From: Mikania micrantha
Taxonomy: Eukaryota; Streptophyta; Magnoliopsida; Asterales; Asteraceae
Direction of reading: 5' to 3'
Length of the DNA stretch: 64,000 bases
NCBI GenBank assembly: GCA_009363875.1
Contig: CM018694.1
Span: forward strand, 4,650,001 to 4,714,000
Shown: positions 33,249-44,060 of the stretch, piece after piece
Position numbering within the stretch: position 1 is the first letter of the stretch
Layout: every line of letters begins with the position of its first letter
Position numbers and translations under genes: made by a program
Notes under the pieces: model-generated
What the model was told of the DNA's origin: nothing
The model's input: only the letters and a program-made list of their open reading frames with translations
The model's database searches: none

Positions 33249-35365
33249 TGTCACACCCCCACCTCTCATCACCTATTGATGATGTCACTGAGAAGGTTGT
33301 GGAAGCATAGTGGTGATGTCTCAGAGATGAGGTGTGACTTACTTGATCCAGTATCACAACACATAGATTAACTTAAAATAAATACATTACAAGGTTCGTC
33401 ATTACAGTCAACGTTACAGTTTACAACTAAGTTTATTACACAACTAACTTATTTAATTACAAGTGTCTGAAAGTGCAGCCTCACTATGGGTCACTGTCTC
33501 CCTGCAAAAATGTTTGAGTTTGAAAGATCAGCACAAAGCTGGTGAGTTCGTAAAATTAAAGTTAAACCATATGATATGATATGATATGATATACAAGTTC
33601 TCAAGATATTCAGTTCAAGATAACCATGGGACCCGTATCTAGTTCCTTCGCACAATTCTACGATTTACGAAGATACTACCAGTCGATAAATATCTTTATG
33701 CCTCATTATCTTAATGTCTATTACTAACATTAAGAAGGTGTTTCGGAAACAGGTAACAAACATTCACACAAGGGGAGATGCAAACCTCCCAGTGAATGGG
33801 TTGTCAGCCAATAGTACTATCATTGATGCCTGTTCGGCCCCACATGGGTTCACTAGATACAGTTTCGAGCGATGAGGACTTTTGATACTATGATAAAGAT
33901 ACTAACGGCAAAATCCCATTAAATCTTACAAGAGTCACTTGAAACCACACAGATAACAGTGATACATATCATATGTTCAGAAACAGATTTACAGAAATAC
34001 CCCGATGTTTATAAAAATATTAAAGATAAAAGGGGTTGTATGAAACTCACCTGAAGTCACAAGAGTAGTGAAATCACACGGAAAATGATATTGGTAGCTA
34101 AATTCTGCATTAGTTTATGTTTAATGAATTATTTATGTTTTAACTTATTGATTAGATCTTTCTGTACGCACAATGTCAAGGACATTGCCTTGAAAGTCTT
34201 CAAACCGATATTAGGTTTTTAATTAATTAATTTAGTGTCATATCATACAATTTATGATAATGTAGTAACCTATATTGATTCAGGTTCTTAATACAAGGTT
34301 GATGACACATTTGATTAATTAGAATAATCTCAAATTAACCAAATAGATACTGTTGTTGATTATAGTGCTGAAACAGTTTCTAGATAGATTTATGGCTTAG
34401 GAACGGTCAATTCTTGTTATTAATTACCTAAATATCATGAAACATCATAATGTGACATTGGAATAGGTTTAATAACCATATTTAACATACTAATCTGACT
34501 GTTATCATAAACATCAAATAATCATTCCAATGACTATGTTAATGACTGTGCTTAGTTTTAAACACTTGGATTTAACCTTGCATTTCAAATATTAATCAAA
34601 CTAATCACATACATTGTCACAATCAAATGGTTTAAACCATTATAATCTTTGTTATAGTTTCATGAAAACCGAGCATTACAACGGATTAAAACAAGGATTT
34701 ACCCGTTAACACATCAAGTTCTTCATTTATAATCATTCCTAGCCATCATCTAGGCAATAATCAACAACCCTAACTATACCATTACGTTCAAAAACAAGAT
34801 CTAATCAACCATTATCAAACTAGTAGGTTAAACAAATCGTTACCCGTTCGGACGGATTTCTGAGTGAAGAACAACGATCAAAACTCGTAAATAAGTTTCT
34901 TGGCTTCCAATATAGAATCTGATGGCTTCACATTAGCGTTTTAGAACTGCAAGTGTTGAATTTTCGTCTGGGAATGGTGTATGTTCGAGATAGAAGAAGA
35001 ACACATATTTTTCTGCATGAAATCTGATGAATTAAGCTGATCCATCAAATCGACTCAAGCCAGGCGCATCGCCTACCATGGTTGCTCGGCACGGGGCGTA
35101 GCGCGCGAGACCATTGGTTCTCAGATATTTTTCCCTTCCGCGCGTACATCCTAGTATCACAGATTTTGATATTTTTGTAATTTTCTTCGTTTTGCGATTC
35201 CAGAGAATCCGGAATTCCATTTCGCGCACGGTTTTCGCCTATGTTCACCATTTCTTGCATACTATCAACCTGTAATAATGAAAATTGCTAAATCAACATG
35301 GATTTCAAGCACGACTAAATGTGGTATCGATCATTGATGACGTAATTCTCACATCAGTTGTCACA
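33249..35365 (-). repeat. 3' LTR of element B
   Basis: 2117 bp; plus-strand termini TGTCACACCC...TTGTCACA. It aligns along its length with 54461-56568. It contains a (GATAT)n microsatellite near 33575 and a U3 core GGGTAACGATTT on the minus strand (34845-34834) with only a 4-bp stem. No ORF. Confidence 0.9.
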
Positions 35366-35404
35366 GTCTCCTTCTGTTAGAGAAATTTTATCCCGAAATT
35401 TTGT
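35366..35404 (-). other. PPT and pre-PPT hairpin of B
   Basis: On the minus strand CTAACAGAAGGAGAC abuts the LTR. Just upstream is a damaged form of the hairpin AAATTTCG-GGA-CGAAATTT that is perfect in C and B2; here one arm has become TAAAATTT. Confidence 0.75.
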
Positions 35405-36548
35405 GAAGATTTGCATGATGACAATCGTTTATGAGAACAAGTGAGGATATTTTTCTTTCATTCGATCTTCATGTTCCCATGTAAACTCAGGTCCATGTTG
35501 TGAATTCCATAGAACTTTAACGATTGGTATGCGACTGCGTTTCAATACTTTCATTTCTCGATCCATCACCTCTACTGGTTCTTCGCTAAACTGAAGTTTT
35601 TCATCAATCTGAACTTCTTCAAGAGGTAAGATCAATGATTCATCAGTTAAGCATTTCTACAGATTTGATACATGAAACACGTCATGTATGTTACTAAGTT
35701 CAGGAGGTAACTCAAGTATGTACGCTACTGATCCAATTCTTTCAAAAATTTTGAATGGTCCTACAAATCTTGGTGAGAGTTTACCTCACTTCCCAAATCT
35801 GAAAATGCCCTTCCAAGGGGATACTTTCATCATTACTCGGTCACCTATTTGGAATTCTATAGGTCTACGACGATTATCTGCATAACTCTTTTGACGATCG
35901 CGAGCAGCTTTAATTCGTTCTTGAATGAGTGCGATCTTATCGGTAGTTTCTTGAATGAATTCAGGGCCTATGATACGACTTTCACCTACCTCTGACCAAC
36001 AGATAGGTGATCTACACTTGCGTCCATAAAGTGCCTCAAATGGAGCACACTGAATGCTAGTATGGTAGCTGTAATTGTATGAAAATTCAACAAGTGGAAG
36101 ATGAATATCCAGCTACCTCCAAAATCAATCACACAGCTTCTGAGCATGTCTTCAAGAGTTTGATTTGTTCGTTCAGTTTGCCCTTCTGTTTGTGGATGAT
36201 AAGCTATGCTCATATTGATTTGTGTACCCAGAGCATTCTGAAGAGTTTGCCAAAATCGTGAGATAAATCGACTATCTCTATTAGAAATGAGGGAGATTGG
36301 TACTCCATGTCGAGATATAATCTCATTAATATAGAGTTTAGCGAGTCGATCCACGGAGTAATCTTCTCTGATGGGTAAGGAATGCGCAGATTTAGTAAGG
36401 CGATCAACGACAACCCATATAGAGTCATGATTGCGTGATGCTCTTGGTAACTTATTAATGAAATCCATTGAAATCTGATCCCATTTCCATATGGGAATCT
36501 CAGGTTGTTGCAGTAACCCAGAAGGTCGCTGATGTTCAGCCTTAACTT
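35405..36548 (-). pseudogene. B integrase core, GPY/F module and chromodomain
   Basis: The core frame (36468-35986) shows MDFINKLPRASRNHDSIWVV with the first Asp, LISNRDSRFISRFWQ where the second catalytic Asp of the usual S-D-R-D is Asn, and GQTERTNQTLEDMLRS with the Glu. Frame breaks follow. A chromodomain-like end lies at 35635-35429: EEPVEVMDREMKVLKRSRIP then KVLWNSQHGPEFTWEHEDRM. This chromodomain type is characteristic of Tekay/Del elements and is thought to target heterochromatin. The D-to-N change alone would abolish catalysis. Confidence 0.85.
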
Positions 36549-37480
36549 TGAGTCATGTTAAGCATCGATCCACGTATTCAGCTATGTATTTCTTCATTCC
36601 AGGCCATTAGTAAAAATCTCTAAGATCTTTATACATTTTATCAGCACCTGGATGAATAGAATACCTGGATTTGTGCGCCTCATCGAATATGATTGTTCTA
36701 GAGTTACCGAATAAATGAACCAAAATTCGGCTTTTGAAATACAACACTCCGTCAGTCTTGGTTTCGAGTTGCTTGTCTAATCCCCATAATTCCTCAGCAG
36801 GGTAGTTTGTTCCTTGTAAAGCTTGTTGCTGAGCTTCTCTAATTTGAGTAATTAGACTGGTTTGAATAGTCATCCCTAACACTTTCACACGTAGAGGTTT
36901 GACTCGTTCCTTGCGACTCAAGGCATCGGCTACGACATTCGCCTTACCTGGGTGATAACGAATTTCACAGTCATAGTCGTTCAAAAGTTCTACCTACTGC
37001 CTTTGTCGCATGTTCAACATTTTCTGATCTAGAACGTGTTGAAGACTTTTATGATCAGAGTATACAATACACTTGGTTCCGTATAGACAGTGCCTCCAAA
37101 TCTTGAGTGCAAACACCACTGCACCAAGTTCTAGATCGTGAGTGGTATAATTATTCTCGTGTACTTTCAGTTGTCGAGAAGCGTAAGCAATTACCTTATC
37201 GTTCTGCATTAAAACACACCCTAAACCTTGACGAGAAGCATCACAGTATACTGTGAAATTATCAGTACCTTCCTGTAGTGCAAGTATAGGTGCGTTGCAG
37301 AGTTTGTGTTTCAACAGTTGGAATGCCTCCTCTTGTTTGGAACCCCATATAAAAGGTTGATTCTTCTGTGTCTACGTTGTTAGTGGCAAGGCTATTTTTG
37401 AAAAGTTCTTGATAAATCGGCGATAATAACCTGCCAGTCCTAAAAATTGACGTATTTCAGTTGGGGTTCGTGGTGTTTCC
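36549..37480 (-). pseudogene. B RNase H and integrase H2C2 zinc domain
   Basis: RNase H: FTVYCDASRQGLGCVLMQND, HDLELGAVVFALKIWRHCLY and IVYSDHKSLQHVLDQ keep the D-E-D catalytic set. A TAG near 36991 replaces Trp in the QRRWVELL motif found in C; Arg to Gln just before it is also a G-to-A change. Then NDYDCEIRYHPGKANVVADA and, after another Trp-to-stop near 36607, WPGMKKYIAEY of the integrase zinc domain. RNase H removes the RNA strand during reverse transcription. Confidence 0.85.
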
Positions 37481-38440
37481 CATTATTTCACGGCTTCAAT
37501 CTTACTGGATCTACTTGAATACCGTTTTCATTCACTACATGTCCAAGAAATTGAACTTCTCGTAACCAAAACTCACACTTTGAGAATTTGGCATATAGTT
37601 TCTCACGTGCCAAAAGTTCTAAGATCAATTTCAAGTGTTGAGCATGTTCTTGTTGGTTTCGAGAATAAATAAGAATGTCATCAATAAACACAATCAAAAA
37701 ATTATCCAAATAAGGCCTACATACTCGATTCATCAGATACATGAAAACTGCAGGTGCATTTGTTAATCCAAACGGCATTACTAGAAATTCGTAATGTCCG
37801 TATCGAGTTCTGAAAGTAGTTTTAGGAACATCATCATTATGAATTCGTAACTGATGATATCCGGATCTTAAATCGATTTTTGAAAAATAAGTAGCACCTT
37901 GTAGTTGATCAAACATATCATCTATATGTGGCAATGGATAACAGTTTTTTGTTGTCGATTTAATGAGTTCACTATAGTCAATACACATCCTGAATGAACC
38001 ATCCTTCTTTTTCACAAAAAGAATTGGTGCTCCCCACGGTGAGAAACTAGGTCAAATAAAACCTTTATCTAATAGTTCCTGCAGTTGACCTGAAACCTCT
38101 TGCATCTCTGAAGGTGCTAAACGATAAGGAGCTTTAGCTACAGGTGCTGCACGTGGAATCAAGTCAATACGAAATTCAACTTGTCTCACTGGGGTTAATC
38201 CTGATATATCCTCAGGAAAAACTTCAGGAAAATCTTTGACTACTGGTATATCTTTGATACGTTTTGGTGAAGAATAGTTCTCCATCACATGTGCTAGAAA
38301 GGCCTGACAACCTTTCTGTAAGCATTTCTGAGTTTGCATGCAGGATATGATACCAAGTTTTCCACCAGCTCTTTCTCCGTGGACTATTAGTGTATTACCT
38401 GACGGTAATGGATACGGATCACCTTGTTTTGACACACAAC
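37481..38440 (-). pseudogene. B reverse transcriptase
   Basis: 38435-38052 holds the protease-RT linker and RT start (DFPEVFPEDISGLTPVRQVE, YRLAPSEMQEVSGQLQELLD). A CGA-to-TGA stop after DKGFI is followed by the rest of RT: VKKKDGSFRMCIDY, FSKIDLRSGYHQLRIHNDD, VMPFGLTNAPAVFMYLMNRV, and the catalytic IVFIDDILIYSRNQ near 37680. DYSELIKSTTKN in place of the usual DYRELNKLTIKN shows Arg losses. Frameshifts at about 38400 and 37480 separate it from neighbours. Confidence 0.88.
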
Positions 38441-38885
38441 TTCCGCTTGGTTATCAGAAAGCCAGTCCACACCGACAACGACATCAAAGCTTCCAAGTTC
38501 AATGGGAAGTAAATTGATATTGAAAAGGTGATCATTCAGATTCCAGGAACATCCTTGAATGACACTGTTAGTTTTGATTAACTTGCCATTAGCAAGTTCA
38601 ATGACATAAGGAGTTTCTAGATCTATCGTAGGCAATGAGAGTAATGATGCCAATTCAGGAGAGATAAAACTCTTATCTGCCCCTGTATCAAACAGAACAG
38701 ATGCATATTGATTATTAAGAAGAAACGTACCAGTGACAATGTTCGCATCATGCCTTGCCTCGGTTGCACCAATATGAAAAGCTCCCCCTCTAGCTTCATT
38801 CCCTTGATTGGTATTGTTGTTGTTCGGAAAATTTCTTATGAAATGGTCAAGGCTTCCACACTTGAAGCATGACCGATTTGTTTAA
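38441..38885 (-). pseudogene. B zinc knuckle and aspartic protease
   Basis: After two stops near 38890 comes a second nucleocapsid knuckle CFKCGSLDHFIRNF, in which the last Cys has become Phe. The protease follows: GTFLLNNQYASVLFDTGADK with an intact D-T-G, then LETPYVIELANGKLIKTNSV and IELGSFDVVVGVDWLSDNQA. A frameshift near 38400 breaks it from RT. The protease would process Gag-Pol. Confidence 0.82.
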
Positions 38886-38893
38886 CTGGTTTG

Positions 38894-40168
38894 TCATGGT
38901 GCTTGATTTGGTTGACGAGCAGGGAAGTTACAATATTTGGTGTAGTGTCCGGCTCTATTACAGTTCGTACAAACAGGACATGGTCCTGTATGATGATATG
39001 GACACTTGTTGCATTTAGGCGCCTGCCCAGTATAAGTTTTCCTCTCAGAAACAACCACACCATAATTTTTCACATTTGATTTGCTCTGGCTAGTCTCAGT
39101 CGGAGCTTTAGTTTTGGTTTTGCCAAAAAACTTTCGTTTGGTACCTTTTGACACATTCAAGGTACCGACATCACTACGACCCACTGTCTTCTGAGTTTTT
39201 GCGACCAAAGTACCACTCCTTAACGCCTCATCGGTAAGCTTAGTGGTCAACAAGATTGTACGTTTGAGAGTGGTAGGTTCGGCTGCAGTCACCATTCCCC
39301 GAATCTAGGGAACCAGCCCTTTAATGTAATTCTCAATCAAAGCTGCTTCCGTAGGAAACATATTGGGAAGTAGAAAAGTGAGTTCATGAAAACGATCGGT
39401 ATAAGCTAAACAATCAGCACCGACCATAGAATGATTCCAGAATTCCTTCTGAAGCTTTTGAATTTCAGTGATTGGACAGTACTCTGACATAATCAGAGTT
39501 TTAAATTCGTTCCAGCCCATCGAGTCGACTGTAACTGAGCCCAAATTTTTTGCTTGGGTATTCCACCAGGTTAAAGCTGAGTCTTTCAGAGAACAAGCAG
39601 CAGAAGACACCTTATGCTCTGCCAGACACTGGCTGATTTTGAGTTTAGTTTCCATCTCCTCGATCCACTTCAAGAGTCTAGCTGCTCCTTCTTTACCTGT
39701 GAAAGTAGGAGGGTTGCAAGAAGAAAAGTACTTGTATGTACATCCTTGCTGAGGTGGATCAGGAACAGTTGCTTTCGTTGTTGTTGTACCGGTGGTATGA
39801 TGAGTTTCTGTATGACCTCCGGTAGCATTGTGTTCAGTGTGATCATGGTCCCCACCAGAACCTGCAGTGATATGTGGTTGGTGTTGTGTCAAAACACCAT
39901 AAGCAGATAGCTGTTCTCTCACAATTCGAGCTATTATTGCTTCATTCAGTTCATATCCACTTGCACCTGCAGGTGGAACCGTGTTCACTTCAGGGTTTAC
40001 AGGTGGAACTGTATTCATTCCAGGATTCACAGGTGGAACCATATTGGTTTCCGGATTAATATGTGGGTCCGGATTTGATTCTACGTTTACAGGTGGATCT
40101 TGATCCTGGCAAGGGTTAGTAATATTCCTGACAGTTTTCTTGGCTGGTCGACCTTGTTTCGGAGCCAT
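38894..40168 (-). pseudogene. B gag
   Basis: The ATG at 40168 (MAPKQGRPAKK) is preferred over the upstream GTG. A proline-rich tandem segment (VNPETNMVPPVNPGMNTVPP) precedes the gag core: NPPTFTGKEGAARLLKWIEE, LKDSALTWWNTQAKNLG and FWNHSMVGADCLAYTDRFHE. A TAG near 39305 interrupts it; the same frame resumes as MVTAAEPTTLKRTILLTTKL and ends with the knuckle CTNCNRAGHYTKYC. Gag assembles the particle. Confidence 0.88.
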
Positions 40169-40527
40169 TGTTCTGCTCACTTGCAGACAAACTCAGGTCA
40201 GTTCAAGAATATCAAAGATATAACCCTTGTTTAGTCACATTAGTTTAACCATATTCAGTCATACTGAAAAATTTATGTTGAAATGTGATTATAAGAAAAT
40301 ATAGTATAACTACATTAAAAAAAGATTCAGATATGTTCTCAGCTCACAGTAATCATACAGATGTTTGTAGTTATACTCAGTCCTGTTATCTCAAACATGT
40401 TATAGCATCACACGGCACACGGCAGTGTGATACTAATGTAGATATGTTACTATGCACAGTAAATACAACATTACTTGTGTTTCGATATGTTATCGCATAA
40501 ATTTTCGAGATATAATCATACAGAACA

Positions 40528-41118
40528 TTAAGATGTGTCACTATCCAAAGAATTCACCTGCTCCATGAGAGTCAGGGGTGAGGTCAGAATATCTAGTACC
40601 ATAGTACGAGTATCCTCTAAGGTGGCACGATAGTGCTGCAAATCCTGTTGTGCACCTTGCAAGTCATGAGAGACTTGCTGTAACTGGGCTCGGATCTCAG
40701 CTTGGTGGGAGGATTATCCCACCTCGTGTGTAGTAGGAGGCACATCTCTCTGTGCCATCTGGTGCCGGGGAGGTAGTCCCATGGTCTTGCGGGCCTGACC
40801 CCGCATACGCCTCAACCCATCCAAAACTGGAACTCGCTGAGGGGATGAGCTCTGTCGTCTACCCGCAGAGGCGTTCTCAGCATGCGGCTGAGAATGTCCA
40901 TGTGAACCTGAAGGTGCTGGTGGTGTAACTAGTACAGGTGATGGTGGTGTCTAAGGTACTAAGGGTACCACCTGTGATGCTGCGTGAGATGTAGCTGATG
41001 ATGCCTCAGATGGATCTGAGTCTGAACAAGAACTAGAACTAGGTGTATCGTCAAGGATAACATAAGGAAATCACTGGTATATATATCGTTCACCCGTATT
41101 AGCCAACACTGTATACAT
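40528..41118 (-). pseudogene. B pre-gag ORF, Ser/Pro-rich with predicted coiled coil
   Basis: Upstream of gag, an ATG at 41118 opens a 196-codon frame closed by TAA at 40528-40530. It is broken only by three in-frame stops (TGA, TAG, TAA at about codons 16, 55 and 134), so it is hidden from a plain ORF scan. It reads MYTVLANTGERYIYQ, a Ser/Asp stretch, GRRQSSSPQRVPVLDGLRRM and RGQARKTMGLPPRHQMAQRD, then a helix-forming end EIRAQLQQVSHDLQGAQQDL and HYRATLEDTRTMVLDILTS. I know no family for it. Its codon-like composition and length suggest a once real protein. Element C lacks it. Confidence 0.55.
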
Positions 41119-41332
41119 AAAATTTTCAGATCAGTACCATGAGATAAATATTGAATAATAATATTCAACATAAACATGATATGATATCTCTTCTTATCTC
41201 AAAGCAAGTATTCGTCCTTATAGTTATTATTGTTCTGCTTGGATTAAATTTCACTAGAACGCACACGTTCTACGAATTTCAGTTATGCTGGCCACTCATA
41301 ACTGGAATTCGTACCACCTGATTATTCTAGAT
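41119..41332 (-). other. B leader, part left of element C
   Basis: Non-coding sequence between the pre-gag ORF and the C insertion. The rest of the leader lies at 54330-54460. Confidence 0.6.
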
Positions 41333-41609
41333 TGTAACATCAGTGCCGGAACCGGCACCGGAACAGTGATCTCTACAGTAAAACGAACAGTAATCAGGTA
41401 CGAACTATATGTGTTTCATTGCTTATAATATTCATATCATGATTCATTGTCATTTCATGTCATCAACGAACAAATTCAGAAATCAATTCTGAAAACAAAG
41501 TTCGGAACAATGGTTCGTAAGTCAGATAATTATCTGGCGACACAGAACCATCATGTGATTATGTGATAGGATTTTATTACGTATAAACGTATGTGAGGCT
41601 TTACAAAAT

Positions 41610-41787
41610 AAAACGACAACGGATGTCGTTTTGTGAATGCTAAACTGACGGATTATTCGTATAGCTGACGATCTGTTCGAATACATCTGAAAGTTTAACG
41701 TTTTGAATGATGTCCAATAATTAGAAAACCATATTGAAAAGCATAATTATTGTCGTGTTCGTACGGGTGACGATCTGAACGAACGCG
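41610..41787 (+). promoter_or_regulatory. U3 hairpins of the C 5' LTR
   Basis: Hairpin 1 (41654-41683): arms TATTCGTAT and GTTCGAATA, 8 of 9 paired with one T.G, core AGCTGACGATCT. Hairpin 2 (41754-41787): arms CGTGTTCGTAC and GAACGAACGCG, 10 of 11 paired with one T.G, core GGGTGACGATCT. They start 100 bp apart. A third inverted repeat just upstream has arms AAAACGACA (41610-41618) and TGTCGTTTT (41624-41632). Confidence 0.75.
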
Positions 41788-43829
41788 CGCAACAATTACG
41801 TGATTCAATTTAAACTGTAAGTTAATTATTTTTCAGAAAATTTTAAATAAATAAAAGATAGTAGTTAATTTATTAGGAATCACAACCTAAAATAATTTTT
41901 AATTTCTATTTTAAAAACCGGATCGTTTCGTTACGAAAACGACGAGAAATCAACATTTTTAAGCGAAACTACGCGAAACCGAACGAATCCGAACATACCC
42001 GGGTAAAACCAAGCCATTTATCATGGCATTCAATGCCATAACTTTCCCCAATTACCATTTTTCACCACCACCACCGTTCATCTCTCTCTCTCTACTCTCT
42101 CTCTAAAACCCACATCATCTCTCTAAGATTTCTCACTAGTTTCTTCACGAAATCTTGCATACTTGGTGTCAAAACGACCCTTGCAACACATAGATCTTGA
42201 AAGTACAAAGGATCTGAACTTTTATCCAGCCAAACCGAGGTAAAATTCGTGTTTTAGTTCGAATTTTAGGGTTTTGAAACCCTTTTTGATCGGCCCCTTG
42301 CAAGCCGATTATAACCCACTTCAAACCATAGGAAAACCCTCACAACCCTTTAGAATGATGTAGGAACCAAGGATGAGGTCGGGTTAGTCGATTTGCTAAG
42401 ATTCGAGGCTGCACTTGATGGTGGTTCGATCGGCAGAATGGCCTACTCATTCGCCGAATGGCCCTCCTCTTTTGGCTGAAAGGCTCCTGGCCGAAACTCC
42501 ACTTCATTCGCCGAATAAGGCCCACCGAAGCAGCACACATTCGGCTAGCAACCCTCATTCGGGCGGCCTGCTTAGTCTGTCGGCCCAAGACCCTCATACG
42601 GCCCATCTTTCATTCGTTGGGTCAGCCCATTCGCACGAACAGGGCCTTGGTTCGGCCAAGCACAAGGCAGCCTAGCTCAGCCCACCAGCACCACTCCATT
42701 CGATCGAGTATCATCATTTGGCCACCACTCAGTCGGCTCAGGTCATTCGATCGTGTGAAGCTCCATTCGGTCAAGTTGTTTCGCACATGACACTTTCGGT
42801 TAATGGTTGGAGCTAGGACCATCAACACACGGTTAAGAAACTTTAGTATGCATGGGAACCCCCTCCCCACGTAAAAGCATGCATGGATGTTGTGTGTGCA
42901 TGGGGAATACATATTAGGGTTTTAGAGGAAATGGAATCTTAAATCATGCAAATACTTAAGTATTGGGGACGCAATAACACGCAAGTTTCTAAAACATGTT
43001 ATCAACTAAACAATTGGGGATAACACCATTCAAAGATTTACAACATGGGAGAAATCATAAAGGATCAAAATGTTAACATGAGGTGTGGTGTTGATTTAAG
43101 CATTAACACCTAATCCTTGGGAATTTCTTAAAGAACATATAACTAGTCGAGATGATTCACTTGAATTATCTAGTACAAGTTAATAAAAGAAATTAATCAA
43201 TAATCAATTGGAAATCAAAAGATAGTAATTTGGACTCAAGGTTGATCCAATAGGATTAACCCAAACCCATTATGTATAAAAATTTACTTTTCTCAAATTA
43301 ATTATGTTTTAATGAAAGAAATAAAGTTGTTAGATTTATTAGATCAAACTAAATGATTTTCTGAAATAAATGTTCGATTTAATTAAATTAATGACATTTT
43401 AGTTAATAATAGGTTTAATCTAGAATAGAGGGAACTATAGAAGCGCATTAGTATCTAGGACACTTAGTTGCACACCGAGACCAAGCCTTAGATACGACGA
43501 CTATTATACATACTTATCGAATTCGAATTCTTTTAAAACAACTCAGGTGCTAAAGACACATAAGCAAACATCAAAGAGCGCGTATTATCTTTGTGATTCA
43601 GCTACACATCAACACAGGTGAGTTCATTGCCCCTTTTCTAAACATTTTTGTTTTACAAACGCGGGGCTGAGAAGCATGCATAAATTATTTTCCTTGGATT
43701 ATATTTACTTAAATACTTTTACTTAACATATGTTTTATATGTGGAATTGTATACTAGATTATGTTTAGGTATACAATATACAAGAATTCAAAGTAAGTTG
43801 TTTATTCATTATGAATAGATAACCGTTTC

Positions 43830-44060
43830 AAATCAAAGAACTATTTTCAAAGAACTATTTTCAAAGAACTAAAGATCTAAAACAAAGAACTATTTTCAAA
43901 GGTCTATTTCAAAGAACTAACGATCTATTTCAAAGAACTATTTCAAGGGTGTGTTGTCAAAGAACTAACGATCTATTTCAAAGAACTATTTCAAGGGTGT
44001 GTTGTCAAAGAACTAACGATCTATTTCAAAGAACTAAGTACAAAGAACTATTTCAAGGGT
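43830..44060 (+). repeat. CAAAGAACTA tandem repeats in the C 5' LTR
   Basis: More than ten CAAAGAACTA cores occur here, including two tandem copies of a roughly 57-bp unit that ends TTCAAGGGTGTGTTGT. The 3' LTR (52803-52980) has one such unit fewer, a length change after insertion. Confidence 0.85.

Noticed and set aside
33575..33594. (GATAT)n tract as a functional element of the B LTR
   Set aside because: It is a short microsatellite that differs in length between the two B LTRs, so it is probably slippage only.
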